Shown: one piece after another, positions 42,935 through 52,686 of the stretch
How the letters are laid out: each line of letters opens with the position of its first letter
Position numbering within the stretch: the stretch's first letter is position 1
Source of the DNA: an uncultured Butyricimonas sp.
GTDB lineage: Bacteria; Bacteroidota; Bacteroidia; Bacteroidales; Marinifilaceae
Assembly (NCBI GenBank): GCA_944321845.1
Contig: CALUMT010000035.1
Location: 1-59,935 of the forward strand
Reading direction: 5' to 3'
Length of the DNA: 59,935 nt
Notes under the pieces: model-generated
What the model was told of the DNA's origin: nothing
The model's database searches: none
What the model saw: the letters and a program-made list of their open reading frames with translations, nothing else
Position numbers and translations under genes: made by a program

Positions 42935-43091
42935 AGATTTTAAACTTATATGTAATTTTGTAACAAGTATGGATGGAGCTCTTTTCAATTAAAATACGGC
43001 GCACTTTTCAATTAGTATCTACATCCCATACGGAAACAAAAATACGATTTTTGAGCAATATATTCCTAACACGGCAAGACAAAAGCATATC

Positions 43092-43742
43092 TTAGGCCAA
43101 CAACTTCAATATTTCTGCAGGATGTTCCACGATAAAGGAAGCACCATTGGCCTGTAACTCCTCCCGTGTCCGGAATCCCCACATAACCCCCACCGCCGTC
43201 ACTCCAGCCCGACTTGCCGTCTGCATATCCACCCCGGAATCCCCCACGTAAAGCGTCTCGTCCTGCTGTACCCCGGCTTCATGTAGTATATCAAACACCA
43301 CCCGAGGATCCGGTTTTGTCGGAATTCCTTCCCGCTGACCATACACGAAGGCAAAGGTTCCCTGCCCGAAATAGTAAGGCACCAAAACCTCCGTTGCCGA
43401 TTGGAATTTATTGGAAGCCACCGCTAGGCAGATATCCCTCTTCCGCAATTCCCGCAACAAGTCGACAATCCCGGGATAAGGAGCCGTGTAATCCGCTTTA
43501 TGCAAGGAATAGTAATTCACGAAATCCGCTCTTACCTTCTCGATCGTCTCCAGCTGTCTATTCTCCAAGGGCAAAGCCCGTTCTATAAGTTTCGTGATAC
43601 CATTACCCACGAAATACCGAAATTCCGCCAAATCATGTTCCGGGAAACCATTCAAGCGTAAAGCATAATTAGCACTTACCGCCAGATCCTTCAGCGAATC
43701 GAGCAAAGTACCGTCCAAATCAAAAACAACCAACTTTATCAT
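43092..43742 (-). CDS. gph: phosphoglycolate phosphatase-like HAD hydrolase
   Basis: 216 residues from ATG 43742 (MIKLVVFDLDGTLLDSL). HAD motifs: DLDGTLLD (nucleophile Asp), VASNKF, KPDPRVV and VGDSGVDMQTA; the helical cap is of the Gph/PGP type. It probably removes phosphate from 2-phosphoglycolate or a similar small phosphate. A frame running upstream to 43955 is false: it crosses the tRNA-Trp gene. The gene lies directly downstream of that tRNA and its terminator. Confidence 0.9.
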   Translation of the reverse strand: MIKLVVFDLDGTLLDSLKDLAVSANYALRLNGFPEHDLAEFRYFVGNGITKLIERALPLENRQLETIEKVRADFVNYYSLHKADYTAPYPGIVDLLRELRKRDICLAVASNKFQSATEVLVPYYFGQGTFAFVYGQREGIPTKPDPRVVFDILHEAGVQQDETLYVGDSGVDMQTASRAGVTAVGVMWGFRTREELQANGASFIVEHPAEILKLLA

Positions 43743-43761
43743 AAGCCTACTGTATAAACAC

Positions 43762-43790
43762 AAAAGCCACCCGTATAAGGTGGCCTTTTT
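43762..43790 (-). terminator. terminator after tRNA-Trp
   Basis: On the minus strand, GGCCACC-TTATAC-GGGTGGC with a short T-run follows the tRNA 3' end after 3 nt. It separates the tRNA from gph, 20 bp downstream. Confidence 0.7.
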
Positions 43791-43792
43791 CG

Positions 43793-43865
43793 CACGGGAG
43801 GAGAGGTTCGAACTCCCGACCCTCGGTTTTGGAGACCGATGCTCTACCAACTGAGCCACTCCCGT
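43793..43865 (-). tRNA. tRNA-Trp (CCA anticodon)
   Basis: 73 nt on the minus strand. The acceptor arms ACGGGAG/CTCCCGT pair perfectly. The D-arm reads GCTCAGTTGGTAGAGC, the anticodon arm TCGGT-CTCCAAA-ACCGA with CCA in the loop, and the T-arm GGGAG-TTCGAAC-CTCTC-type; the discriminator base is G. CCA is not encoded. It sits between mnmA (divergent) and gph. Confidence 0.95.
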
Positions 43866-43980
43866 GTTTCGGGTGGCAAAATAAATACCTTTTAGCGAAA
43901 ATTCCAAACGTATTCGCATATTTTCCCAACGAAAAGCATGCAAATTATCAAACACGAGGCCAAATTGTCCACGAAACCAT

Positions 43981-43988
43981 TAAATTTG
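43981..43988 (+). promoter_or_regulatory. -7 box for mnmA
   Basis: TAAATTTG is a perfect -7 box 55 nt before ATG 44043. It lies downstream of an in-frame ATG at 43938, which therefore cannot be the start. Confidence 0.6.
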
Positions 43989-44042
43989 TTCCTTAAAACG
44001 ACCGACAAAAGTTTAGAAACTACACAAAAACGTTATGCAAGC

Positions 44043-45092
44043 ATGAAAGGAAGAATAGCCGTTGGCATGAGCGGAGGGGTCGACAGCCTTGTGACAGCCT
44101 TACTTCTACAAAAACAAGGCTTCGAGGTTATCGGAGTTCATCTCTCCTTGCAGGAAGAAGAGCAAGAGGATGAGAGCCTGGATGCTTTATGCCGACAAGC
44201 CGGCATTCCGCTATACCGGATAAAGGGCCAGGAGCTATTCCATGAAAAAGTCATCACTCCATTCATAAAAGATTACATGTCGGGGCTTACCCCAAATCCC
44301 TGCGCCATATGCAACAGCTTTATCAAATGGGAACTACTGGCACAAGCGGCAGAACAATCAGGCATAACGACCATCGCCACGGGACATTACACCAGAATAT
44401 TGGCACATGAAGGAAGATGCTACGTACACAAGGGCATTGACCCGATCAAAGAACAATCCTACTTCCTTTGGGGAGTCCCGGAACGCATTTTACAACGAGC
44501 CATAACGCCCCTGGGAGATTACACGAAAGCCGAAGTAAAAGAAATGGCCAGGCAATGGGGATTTGACAAAATAGCCGCGAAACGTGAAAGCATGGGTATT
44601 TGTTTTCTGAAGGGGAAAAATTACCGGGATTTCATCCTGCAACAAAATCCCGAGACAAACTGCCTGCCCGGACCGATTATAGACACCCTGGGAAACCTTA
44701 TCGGCCAACACGAAGGTCTGTTACATTATACCATCGGGCAAAAACAGGGTATTCCCCCTATCGACGGACGCCCACAATACGTAAAACATATCCTCCCGAA
44801 GGAAAATACCCTTGTCATCGCGGCCAAAGAAAAATTACAAAATTGTTTGCTTATTGTCGGGAACACGAATTTCATCAACCAACAAGAATTATCCGCTCCA
44901 GACATCGAAGTCAAGATCCGCGGACTGGGATTAAATCCCCAAGGGTTTGCCAAAATAACCCAAGCCGGCGAAGACAGATATCTCGTTCATCTATCTTCAC
45001 CGGCTTGGGCTGCAGCCCCGGGACAACCGATAGTCTTCTACCGGGGAGACCGGGTTATCGGGGGCGGTATCTTACACGAAACAAAGGATTAG
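44043..45092 (+). CDS. mnmA: tRNA-specific 2-thiouridylase MnmA
   Basis: 349 residues from ATG 44043 (MKGRIAVGMSGGVDSLVTALLL). The PP-loop SGGVDS binds ATP. The catalytic cysteines are in TPNPCAICN and in ESMGICFLKG; GHYTRI and HYTIGQKQGI are further signatures, and C-terminal beta-barrel domains follow. It thiolates U34 of tRNA for Lys, Glu and Gln. Bacteroidetes often carry two MnmA-like genes, so a second copy may exist elsewhere. Its last 21 bp overlap the convergent transporter gene. Confidence 0.93.
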   Translation: MKGRIAVGMSGGVDSLVTALLLQKQGFEVIGVHLSLQEEEQEDESLDALCRQAGIPLYRIKGQELFHEKVITPFIKDYMSGLTPNPCAICNSFIKWELLAQAAEQSGITTIATGHYTRILAHEGRCYVHKGIDPIKEQSYFLWGVPERILQRAITPLGDYTKAEVKEMARQWGFDKIAAKRESMGICFLKGKNYRDFILQQNPETNCLPGPIIDTLGNLIGQHEGLLHYTIGQKQGIPPIDGRPQYVKHILPKENTLVIAAKEKLQNCLLIVGNTNFINQQELSAPDIEVKIRGLGLNPQGFAKITQAGEDRYLVHLSSPAWAAAPGQPIVFYRGDRVIGGGILHETKD

Positions 45093-46733
45093 CAACTGTG
45101 CCGTTAATACACGCAAAAACATGGTAAGCGGATAAACCGTGGCATAACTTACCGCCGGGGCATCATTCCCGACAATCTCGTTAGAATACGCCAAAGCAGG
45201 AGGGTCTGTCGTACTCCCCGCGATAAGTCCCATGAGAGAGAAGTAATTTATCTTGTATATCCAACGAGCGATAATCCCCACGATAATTAACGGCACAACC
45301 GTGATAATCACGCCATAGCCAATCCAGGCCCAGCCTCCCCCGTTCACGATAGTCCCGACAAAACCTTCCCCTGCCCCCAAACCGACACAAGCCAGGAAAA
45401 GCGAAATTCCCACTTCACGCAACATGAGATTGGCACTCATTGTCGTGTAAGTAACCAAACCATAATGAGGTCCAAAGCGACTGATCAATATTGCCACGAT
45501 CAGAGGTCCACCGGCCAAACCAAGCTTAACCGGTTGCGGAATCCCCGGAAACATAAAAGGAATACTTCCTAACAATACCCCCAAGAATATTCCGAAAAAT
45601 ATCGCTATCAGATTAGGTTCACGCAAACGACGTAAAGAATTACCAAGAACAGCCGTGACATTCTTCACCGCGGATTCCGGACCTACAACAGTAAGACGGT
45701 CTCCCAGTTGCAACTGCAGATGAGGGTTAGCCACTAAATCCACTCCCGCACGATTGACACGGGTAACATTCACCCCGAAAGTAGTCCTCAATTTTAACTC
45801 ACCCAACGTCTTTCCATTTACGGCGGATTTCGTGATGGCTATTCTCCGGGACACGAATTGCGTATTCAATTTTTCCCAAGGCACCTCTACTCTTTCCCCG
45901 ACAAAAGCCGTAATGGCATCAATATCTTTCAACGCTGCCACAACAAGCAATTTGTCTCCCTGACGCAAACGCGTCTCGGAAGTACTTATTTCCACCTCTT
46001 CGTCATGGTGACATACACGGGAACACACGAATTTCCGGTTTATCAGGCGAGTCATTTCATGCACGTCCATCCCGAATATGGCCGGATTCGTCACCTTCAA
46101 GGAGAACTGCTGGGCTTCTATTTCCTTCCCGTCAGCCTGTTGCTGCAAAGACTCGTTTTCCTTATCAAAATTCACCCGGAATATTACTCGAATCAACAGG
46201 ATAGAACCAATAATACCTAACACTCCCAAGGGATAGGCCACGGCGTATCCCAAAGGAATTGTCTCATCCTCTATTCCCGTCACGTTCATGTAAGCCTCTT
46301 GGGCCGCTCCCAAACCGGGCGTATTCGTAACCGCACCCGACAATATACCGACCATCGTGGTTATCGGTATTCCGGTAGCTACATGCAGAATATACGTCGT
46401 GATAACACCGAACAGGACAATCAAGGTCGCCAACATATTCAAACGCAAACCTCCCTTCTTGAAAGAAGAAAAGAAGCCAGGCCCTACTTGTAATCCCACG
46501 GAGTAAACAAACAGAATCAAACCGAATTCCTTCATGAAGTGCAACACGCCACCATCCACCCGCATCCCGAAATGACTGCAGGCGATACCCACGAAAAGAA
46601 TCCAGGTAATTCCCAAAGAAATCCCCGCCACCTTCATTTTTCCCAGAAAAATCCCGGCAGCAATAACCAATGCCAGTATCAAAACCGAGTGAGCGATTCC
46701 GCCACCCAAAAACAATTCAGACAACCATTCCAT
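45072..46733 (-). CDS. AspT/YidE/YbjL-type transporter
   Basis: 553 residues. Two AspT-YidE-YbjL membrane repeats (about 1-175 and 370-553, each ending in a TNTPGLGAAQEA- or GSTTDPPALAYSNE-like segment) flank two TrkA-C domains (about 200-360; KTLGELKLRTTFGVNVTRVNRAG). The family includes the aspartate:alanine antiporter; the TrkA-C domains suggest control by a ligand. Substrate unknown. It lies 3 bp behind the GNAT-like gene on the same strand, so the two are co-transcribed. Confidence 0.9.
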   Translation of the reverse strand: MEWLSELFLGGGIAHSVLILALVIAAGIFLGKMKVAGISLGITWILFVGIACSHFGMRVDGGVLHFMKEFGLILFVYSVGLQVGPGFFSSFKKGGLRLNMLATLIVLFGVITTYILHVATGIPITTMVGILSGAVTNTPGLGAAQEAYMNVTGIEDETIPLGYAVAYPLGVLGIIGSILLIRVIFRVNFDKENESLQQQADGKEIEAQQFSLKVTNPAIFGMDVHEMTRLINRKFVCSRVCHHDEEVEISTSETRLRQGDKLLVVAALKDIDAITAFVGERVEVPWEKLNTQFVSRRIAITKSAVNGKTLGELKLRTTFGVNVTRVNRAGVDLVANPHLQLQLGDRLTVVGPESAVKNVTAVLGNSLRRLREPNLIAIFFGIFLGVLLGSIPFMFPGIPQPVKLGLAGGPLIVAILISRFGPHYGLVTYTTMSANLMLREVGISLFLACVGLGAGEGFVGTIVNGGGWAWIGYGVIITVVPLIIVGIIARWIYKINYFSLMGLIAGSTTDPPALAYSNEIVGNDAPAVSYATVYPLTMFLRVLTAQLLILCFV

Positions 46734-46736
46734 AAT

Positions 46737-47924
46737 CTATTCTTTTTGTTTTTCCTTATCTATTGAACGACAAAATGGAATATCATCACGGAATAATTTA
46801 CGATACGTGACATAGGTTTGCGAGATACTGGCCCCGATATATTCCATCAGGTGCATCATGCGCGGATTGAAATCTCCGATCCAACTCATATCCAACCAAT
46901 CATAAGACCCTTTCCGTTCTATGATAGTCTCACAGAAACGCTTGATCATGGCTCCCTGCACACCGGTTTTCTGGAAATCCTCCACAACTCCAAAAATCAA
47001 TCCCAAAGCCACACGTCCCCGCTTAAAATAACGGTAATACAAGAATTTCAATATTCCCAACAGATTCAATCGCCCATTTACGTGGCGGACAATATAATTC
47101 AATTCGGGAATCATAATAAAAAAGCCGATCGGCTGTTCCTGGTAATAAGCGAAATAAAGCAAATCCGGGTCAAGAACGGGTTTCAACATCTTAAAAAGAG
47201 ATTCTACCTGCTCCATTTCCATGTTCCCCACGCCATGTACATCAAGATTCCAGGCATGATTATAGACATGCAAAAAGGCCTCCTTCGCCTGTTGCGGTGT
47301 CATTTCCCGATAAGAACAAATCCGATAATCCTTATTCCGCAGCAACCGTTCCGACATCAGCACCATACGCCGGTCAAGACTTTCCATCACGAGGCGGGTC
47401 CTGTAAATATACTGTCGGAAATAATCCCGGAAACCGTATTCCTCAAAGAATTTCACGTAATAGGGATGTGTATAGGGCATCTGGTACACGGGAGGTTTAT
47501 AGCCGTCAACCAGTAACCCCCACCATTCATTCCGTTCCCCAAAATTCTCGGGACCTTCCATGGCCTCCATTCCCCGAGTTTCCAACCATTCCCGGCAACA
47601 ATCGAAGAGGGCAAAAGCAGCCTCCCGGTCATCGATACATTCGAAGAACCCCATTCCACCCACGGCATAAGCATCCAGGTGGCAGGCATCCCGATCAATG
47701 AAAGAAGCCACACGTCCCACGCATTTCCCGGCCTCATCACGCAAAAGCCAACGGGTGCATTCTCCATGCTTGAAGAAAGGATTCTTGGCGGGATTAAACA
47801 CGTTATTTATATCATTATCAAGAGGCCGCACCCAATTCTTATCGTTCCGGTACAATTCAACCGGCAACAACAAAAATTCCCTTGCCTGCTTCTCGTTTAA
47901 AACTTCTTCTATCGTATACTTCAT
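46737..47924 (-). CDS. GNAT-like acyltransferase of unknown substrate
   Basis: 395 residues with no signal peptide. The C-terminal half carries GNAT-like features (YYQEQPIGFFIMIPELNYIV, then a helix-strand region GLIFGVVEDFQKTGVQGAMI in place of the acetyl-CoA loop). The N-terminal half (GKCVGRVASFIDRD, PENFGERNEWWGLLVDGY) looks like a second GNAT unit. Similar proteins in Bacteroidetes are annotated only as acetyltransferases. It lies between gpsA and the AspT-type gene with gaps of 23 and 3 bp, so it belongs to the lysS-gpsA cluster. Confidence 0.7.
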   Translation of the reverse strand: MKYTIEEVLNEKQAREFLLLPVELYRNDKNWVRPLDNDINNVFNPAKNPFFKHGECTRWLLRDEAGKCVGRVASFIDRDACHLDAYAVGGMGFFECIDDREAAFALFDCCREWLETRGMEAMEGPENFGERNEWWGLLVDGYKPPVYQMPYTHPYYVKFFEEYGFRDYFRQYIYRTRLVMESLDRRMVLMSERLLRNKDYRICSYREMTPQQAKEAFLHVYNHAWNLDVHGVGNMEMEQVESLFKMLKPVLDPDLLYFAYYQEQPIGFFIMIPELNYIVRHVNGRLNLLGILKFLYYRYFKRGRVALGLIFGVVEDFQKTGVQGAMIKRFCETIIERKGSYDWLDMSWIGDFNPRMMHLMEYIGASISQTYVTYRKLFRDDIPFCRSIDKEKQKE

Positions 47925-47947
47925 ATATCACACTAGTATTTGGTTCC

Positions 47948-48949
47948 TTATCGTAATTCCTCCGTCAACAGCCGAATCTCTACCGATGGACTGATATGCT
48001 CATAAAGAATATTGTACACCGCATTCGTTATCGGCATATGCACATGATATTGTTCATTAATCTCATGAATACCCTTCACGCCGAAATATCCCTCGGCAAT
48101 CATCAACATTTCCATCTGTGCCGATTTCACGGAATAGCCTTTACCTATCATTGTTCCGAAAGTCCGGTTACGGCTGAACTGGGAATAGGCCGTTACCAAC
48201 AAATCCCCCAAATAAGCCGAATATTTAATATCACGCTGTATGGGGTGGACAACATTCACGAAACGTTCCATTTCCTGAATGGCATTGGAAATCAAGACGG
48301 CCTGGAAATTATCCCCGTAACGCAACCCATGGCATATCCCCGCAGCAATAGCGAACACGTTTTTAAGGACAGCCCCGTATTCCGTACCATAAATATCATC
48401 CGAGATACAGGTTTTCACGTAAAAGCACTCAAAAAGTTGCGCCACAGAACGGGCCAATTTCAAATCCTGGCAGGAAAACGTCAGGTAAGACAGGCGCTCC
48501 AAGGCAATTTCCTCTGCGTGGCAAGGCCCGGAAATAATCACAATCTGCTCCAGCGGCACATGGTATTCCCGGTGAAAGAATTCCCCGAGAATCAGATTAT
48601 CGTCAGGGATCAGCCCTTTAATAGCCGATACCACGACCTTATTTTTCAAAGGAACATTCAGACGGCTCACCACGTTTTTGACGAACGCACTCGGCACAGC
48701 AAATACAATTACATCCGAATCCCGTACCAGTTTATCCAAGTCATCCGTAAAGGAAATCTTCTCCACGTCGAACTCCACCCCACACAAGTAGCGGGGATTA
48801 TGCTTCAACACCTTGAAAGCTTTTATCGACTCAATATTCCGCATGAACCAATTCACGTGCCCGTTATTTTGGACAAGCATCTTGGCGATAGCCGTGGCCC
48901 AACTACCTCCGCCAACGATACCGATTCTTGGTTTATCTGCTATTTCCAT
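47948..48949 (-). CDS. gpsA: glycerol-3-phosphate dehydrogenase (NAD(P)+)
   Basis: 333 residues. The Rossmann motif GIVGGGSWATAIAKML opens the protein. The catalytic region includes SAIKGLIPDDN and the Lys in GAVLKNVFAIAAGICHGLRYGDN. It makes sn-glycerol 3-phosphate for phospholipids. It lies downstream of lysS with an 89-bp gap that holds a long inverted repeat; lysS-gpsA is a recurrent pair in Bacteroidales as far as I know. Confidence 0.95.
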   Translation of the reverse strand: MEIADKPRIGIVGGGSWATAIAKMLVQNNGHVNWFMRNIESIKAFKVLKHNPRYLCGVEFDVEKISFTDDLDKLVRDSDVIVFAVPSAFVKNVVSRLNVPLKNKVVVSAIKGLIPDDNLILGEFFHREYHVPLEQIVIISGPCHAEEIALERLSYLTFSCQDLKLARSVAQLFECFYVKTCISDDIYGTEYGAVLKNVFAIAAGICHGLRYGDNFQAVLISNAIQEMERFVNVVHPIQRDIKYSAYLGDLLVTAYSQFSRNRTFGTMIGKGYSVKSAQMEMLMIAEGYFGVKGIHEINEQYHVHMPITNAVYNILYEHISPSVEIRLLTEELR

Positions 48950-48967
48950 GATATCTTCTTTAACGAG

Positions 48968-49013
48968 TTACGATTTATGGCAAGGACATCTTAGCCCATA
49001 CCATAAATCGTAA
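48968..49013. repeat. 13-bp inverted repeat between lysS and gpsA
   Basis: TTACGATTTATGG (48968-48980) is exactly reverse-complemented at 49001-49013 with a 20-nt spacer. It fills most of the lysS-gpsA gap. On the minus strand no T-run follows, so it is more likely a leader structure for gpsA, an mRNA-stabilising stem or an operator than an intrinsic terminator. Confidence 0.7.
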
Positions 49014-49038
49014 ATATAAAATTTGTACTACTCTTTAC

Positions 49039-50763
49039 TTATTTCAACCATTCGCGGACTTCATCCTGAGAAAGGGGCGTCAGGCCTAATTTCTGTTTCT
49101 TATTCAACCCGCACAACTCCTGATGCAGTTTATTCGGATTTTCCACAGCCTTTAAAGCCTCTACAGTCTGATAACCGGCCTTTCTTAACACAGGTATCCA
49201 CTCCGCGGGAATTCCGACAGCCGTAAATTTATCATCCGCATCCACGGCGGCTTTCTTCTCCGGTTTCATCTGCGGGAAAAGAAGCACATCCTGTATAGAC
49301 ACGTTATTCGTCAAAAACATGCAAAGACGGTCAATACCTATACCCATACCGGAGGTCGGAGGCATACCGTATTCCAGGGCACGCACGAAATCATAATCGA
49401 TAAACATAGCCTCATCATCCCCACGCTCCTGCAAAGCCAGTTGATCCTTGAAACGATTAAGCTGATCGATGGGGTCATTCAACTCGGAATAGGCATTAGC
49501 CAATTCCTTCCCGTTCACAAACAACTCAAAACGTTCCGTCAATCCGGGATCAGTCCGGTGCATTTTGGTCAACGGGGACATTTCCACGGGATAATCATAG
49601 ATAAAGGTTGGTTGGATAAAATGCCCCTCGCACTTTTCTCCAAAAATCTCATCAATCAACTTACCTTTCCCCATCGTGTCATCCACGTTCAAGCCTATCG
49701 ACAAGCAGAAAGCCCGAATCTCTTCCTCGGTCTTTCCGGTTATATCGAAACCGGTGTATTCTTTAATGGCGTCCGCCATCTTCACCCGACGGTAAGGACG
49801 TTTAAAGTCGATCTCATTTTCACCGAATTGTGCCTTCGTTGTCCCATTCACTGCCATGGCCACCCGTTCCAGCATTTCCTCCACGGAATTCATCATCCAC
49901 AAGTAATCCTTGTAAGGAACATACACTTCCATGCAAGTAAATTCCGGATTGTGCGTACGGTCCATTCCCTCGTTACGGAAATTACGGGAAAATTCAAACA
50001 CCCCATTAAAACCGCCGACAATAAGACGTTTCAAATACAACTCGTTTGCAATACGCAAATAGAGAGGAATATCCAAAGCATTGTGATGCGTTATAAAGGG
50101 ACGGGCAGAAGCACCTCCGGGAATAGCCTGCAACACCGGTGTCTCCACTTCCAGACATCCCATCTCGGTATAATAATCACGGATAGCGTTAATCATTTTA
50201 CTCCGCCTGATAAAGGTTTCCTTCACTTGCGGATTCACGATCAAATCCAGGTAACGCTGACGATAACGCAATTCCGGGTCCGTAAAAGCGTCAAATATCT
50301 TTCCGTCCTTCTCCTTCACGATAGGAAGCGGGCGCAAAGACTTGGACAACATGACCAGTTCCTTGGCATGAACAGAGATCTCTCCCATATTGGTCCGGAA
50401 AACAAAACCGCATACGCCCACGATATCCCCGATATCCATCAACTTTTTAAACACCACGTTATACAACGTACAGGCCTCATCACGGGAAACATCATCCCGG
50501 CTCACGTAAACCTGGATACGTCCCACGGCATCTTGCAACTCGAAAAATGAGGCTTTACCCATGATTCTCCGGCTCATCATACGTCCGGCCACCACGACGT
50601 CCTGGAGTTCTTCCGGCGATTTCTCGAATTTATCCAGAATCTCCTTTGACAAGTGCGTAACTTTAAATTCCGGGGCTGGATAAGCATTTATCCCCAACTT
50701 ATTCAATTCGTTCAGAGAGTTCCGGCGAACCATCTCTTGTTCACTCAATTCTGCAAGACTCAT
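49039..50763 (-). CDS. lysS: lysyl-tRNA synthetase, class II, with C-terminal extension
   Basis: 574 residues, about 70 longer than E. coli LysS. The N-terminal OB anticodon domain ([23 protein letters not shown]) precedes the class II core, with motif 2 [20 protein letters not shown] and motif 3 [14 protein letters not shown]. The extra C-terminal tail ([26 protein letters not shown], then [16 protein letters not shown]) looks like a small helix-hairpin-helix-type domain and is usual in Bacteroidetes LysS. It charges tRNA-Lys. A perfect -7 box (50798-50805) lies 35 nt upstream. Confidence 0.96.
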   Translation of the reverse strand: MSLAELSEQEMVRRNSLNELNKLGINAYPAPEFKVTHLSKEILDKFEKSPEELQDVVVAGRMMSRRIMGKASFFELQDAVGRIQVYVSRDDVSRDEACTLYNVVFKKLMDIGDIVGVCGFVFRTNMGEISVHAKELVMLSKSLRPLPIVKEKDGKIFDAFTDPELRYRQRYLDLIVNPQVKETFIRRSKMINAIRDYYTEMGCLEVETPVLQAIPGGASARPFITHHNALDIPLYLRIANELYLKRLIVGGFNGVFEFSRNFRNEGMDRTHNPEFTCMEVYVPYKDYLWMMNSVEEMLERVAMAVNGTTKAQFGENEIDFKRPYRRVKMADAIKEYTGFDITGKTEEEIRAFCLSIGLNVDDTMGKGKLIDEIFGEKCEGHFIQPTFIYDYPVEMSPLTKMHRTDPGLTERFELFVNGKELANAYSELNDPIDQLNRFKDQLALQERGDDEAMFIDYDFVRALEYGMPPTSGMGIGIDRLCMFLTNNVSIQDVLLFPQMKPEKKAAVDADDKFTAVGIPAEWIPVLRKAGYQTVEALKAVENPNKLHQELCGLNKKQKLGLTPLSQDEVREWLK

Positions 50764-50797
50764 TTTTTAAGGTTTTTAATGTTTCAAAATTTAACGG

Positions 50798-50805
50798 CAA
50801 AGATA
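50798..50805 (-). promoter_or_regulatory. -7 box for lysS
   Basis: Minus-strand TATCTTTG is a perfect TAnnTTTG match. It drives the lysS-gpsA-GNAT-AspT gene string. Confidence 0.65.
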
Positions 50806-50958
50806 TAATAAAATTCACAGATTCTAATACCACAAAAAAGAAATTGAAAGACAACTTAATAAACAAAAAAATGTCACTCAATAAAAAAATATAATATAGA
50901 ATCTTTTGAAATAACACGGAAAATCTGCTTCTTTGTAGCAGAATAGGAGAGGCCAGTC

Positions 50959-52683
50959 ATGAAAAGAAGATGGGTTATCAACACCCCGCCCGAGGCGGAA
51001 AAAATAGCAACACTATCAAAACAACTTCACTGCAACCACGTCATTGCAAATCTACTACTGCAAAGAGGCGTGACAACCGCAGAGGAAGCAAAGGCTTTCT
51101 TCAACCCCGCCCTGAACATGCTGCATGATCCATTCCTCATGAAAGATATGGGGAAAGCTGTCGATCGTCTGGAAAAAGCGATCAGCTCCAAAGAGAAGGT
51201 CATGATTTACGGGGATTATGATGTAGACGGTACAACCGCTGTCGCGTTATTGTACAAATATCTCAAGAACAAATGCGAACAACCGGAATATTACATTCCG
51301 GACCGAGACACGGAAGGATGTGGTATTTCCTGTCGAGCCATCGACTATGCCGCCAAAAACGGCATCACCCTGATGATCGTAACCGACTGCGGGGTAAAGG
51401 CTGTCGAGGAAATCAATGACGCGAAATCCAAAGGTATTGATATCATCATCTGTGATCACCATACTCCAGGCGACAATTTACCGGACGCCATCGCCGTGCT
51501 CGACCCTCAACGGGAGGACTGCCATTACCCATACCGCTGGTTAAGCGCCTGCGGCGTCAGCTTCAAATTGGCCCAGGCATACAACGAACGTCACAATCTG
51601 CCGATGGGAGACCTCTATCAGTTACTGGATCTCGTGTGCGTCAGTATCGCCAGCGATATTGTCCCCATCACGGGTGAAAACCGCATATTGGCCTATTTCG
51701 GCCTACAGCAATTGAATGAATCCCCCAGTTTAGGATTAAAAACCATTCTGGATATTTCAGGAATAGACAATCATCGGGATTTGACCATAAATGATATAGT
51801 TTTCCGAATCGGTCCCAAGATCAATGCGGCCGGTCGTGTCGAATCAGGCAACAAATCCGTGGAGTTGCTTATTGCCGACAACGAAGCCAAAGCGCGTTCC
51901 GTCGCCAATGACATAAACAACTTCAACGACCAACGGAAGAAACTTGATCACAGCATCACGGAAGAGGCTTTACGCTATATCAAACAATCAAACCCCAACC
52001 GAAACCCGAAAGCCACAGTTCTTTACAACCCCAACTGGCACAAGGGAGTCATCGGAATCGTAGCCTCACGCCTCACGGAATATTATTACCGCCCGACGGT
52101 CATACTGACACAATCCAATGGCGTTGCCACCGGTTCTGCCCGCTCCGTGGAAGGCTTCGACTTGTATCACGCCATCTCCCAATGCAGCGAATTTCTAGAG
52201 AACTACGGGGGACATAAATATGCCGTGGGACTCACGTTGAAGCTGGAAAACATCTCTGCTTTCCAGGAGAAATTCGAACACATCGTGGGCAAAACGATTA
52301 ACGAGGAAATGCTCATTCCCCAAATCAACATTGACGCGAAAATCAAACTCAGTGATATCACCCCGGACATGTATGCCATGATACAGAAATTCGCACCTTT
52401 CGGCCCGAACAACAACATTCCCGTGTTCATGACCGAGAACGTGACCAACTTCATACACTCCAAGCAGGTCGGACACCGCAACGAACACCTGAAACTTGTG
52501 GTCGTTGATGACACCCGCGCATGCAAGGACCGTAGCGGCATCGCCTTCAACATGGGCGACCTCTACCCCCGCATCAGTAAAGGCGAATTCTTTGACATCT
52601 GCTACACGCTGCAAGAAAACGAATTCATGGGCAAAAGCGACATACAGATGATGATTCGCGATATAAAATTCAAGGAAGAATAG
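50959..52683 (+). CDS. recJ: single-stranded-DNA-specific exonuclease RecJ
   Basis: 574 residues of the DHH superfamily. Metal motifs: YGDYDVDGTTAVALLY, VTDCGVKA and ICDHHTPGDNLP. The DHHA1 part includes KINAAGRVESGN and GVATGSARSVEGFDLYHAI, followed by the OB fold (~450-570). It degrades single-stranded DNA 5' to 3' in repair and RecF-pathway recombination. recR starts 3 bp after its stop, so two RecF-pathway genes form one operon. Confidence 0.96.
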   Translation: MKRRWVINTPPEAEKIATLSKQLHCNHVIANLLLQRGVTTAEEAKAFFNPALNMLHDPFLMKDMGKAVDRLEKAISSKEKVMIYGDYDVDGTTAVALLYKYLKNKCEQPEYYIPDRDTEGCGISCRAIDYAAKNGITLMIVTDCGVKAVEEINDAKSKGIDIIICDHHTPGDNLPDAIAVLDPQREDCHYPYRWLSACGVSFKLAQAYNERHNLPMGDLYQLLDLVCVSIASDIVPITGENRILAYFGLQQLNESPSLGLKTILDISGIDNHRDLTINDIVFRIGPKINAAGRVESGNKSVELLIADNEAKARSVANDINNFNDQRKKLDHSITEEALRYIKQSNPNRNPKATVLYNPNWHKGVIGIVASRLTEYYYRPTVILTQSNGVATGSARSVEGFDLYHAISQCSEFLENYGGHKYAVGLTLKLENISAFQEKFEHIVGKTINEEMLIPQINIDAKIKLSDITPDMYAMIQKFAPFGPNNNIPVFMTENVTNFIHSKQVGHRNEHLKLVVVDDTRACKDRSGIAFNMGDLYPRISKGEFFDICYTLQENEFMGKSDIQMMIRDIKFKEE

Positions 52684-52686
52684 ACC

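Larger units (their letters stand above)
40846..43023 (+). mobile_element. IS21-family insertion element, decayed
   Basis: A perfect 26-bp terminal inverted repeat bounds it: 40846-40871 (TGTAGATACTAATTG...) and 42998-43023. Inner copies of the AATTgAAAAGTGCGCC motif (about 40880-40895) and of CTTTTCAATT (about 42981-42990) resemble the multiple transposase-binding repeats of IS21. It carries a broken istA and an intact istB in the usual order. CCCAT occurs on both outer sides (40837-40841 and 43025-43029), a possible 5-bp target duplication, but it does not abut the inverted repeats symmetrically. Without IstA the copy cannot move by itself. Confidence 0.9.

Noticed and set aside
43743-43955. 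N-terminal extension of gph and a 60-codon frame across 43747-43929
   Set aside because: Both cross the tRNA-Trp gene; the peptide VAQLVEHRSPKPRVGSSNLSSR is the well-known false translation of that tRNA.
47996-48994. 332-codon plus-strand frame inside gpsA
   Set aside because: Same kind of antisense shadow; gpsA on the other strand carries all family motifs.
49441-50550. 369-codon plus-strand frame inside lysS
   Set aside because: Antisense shadow of a well-conserved lysS; the composition is rich in His, Ile and Gln with no recognisable motif.
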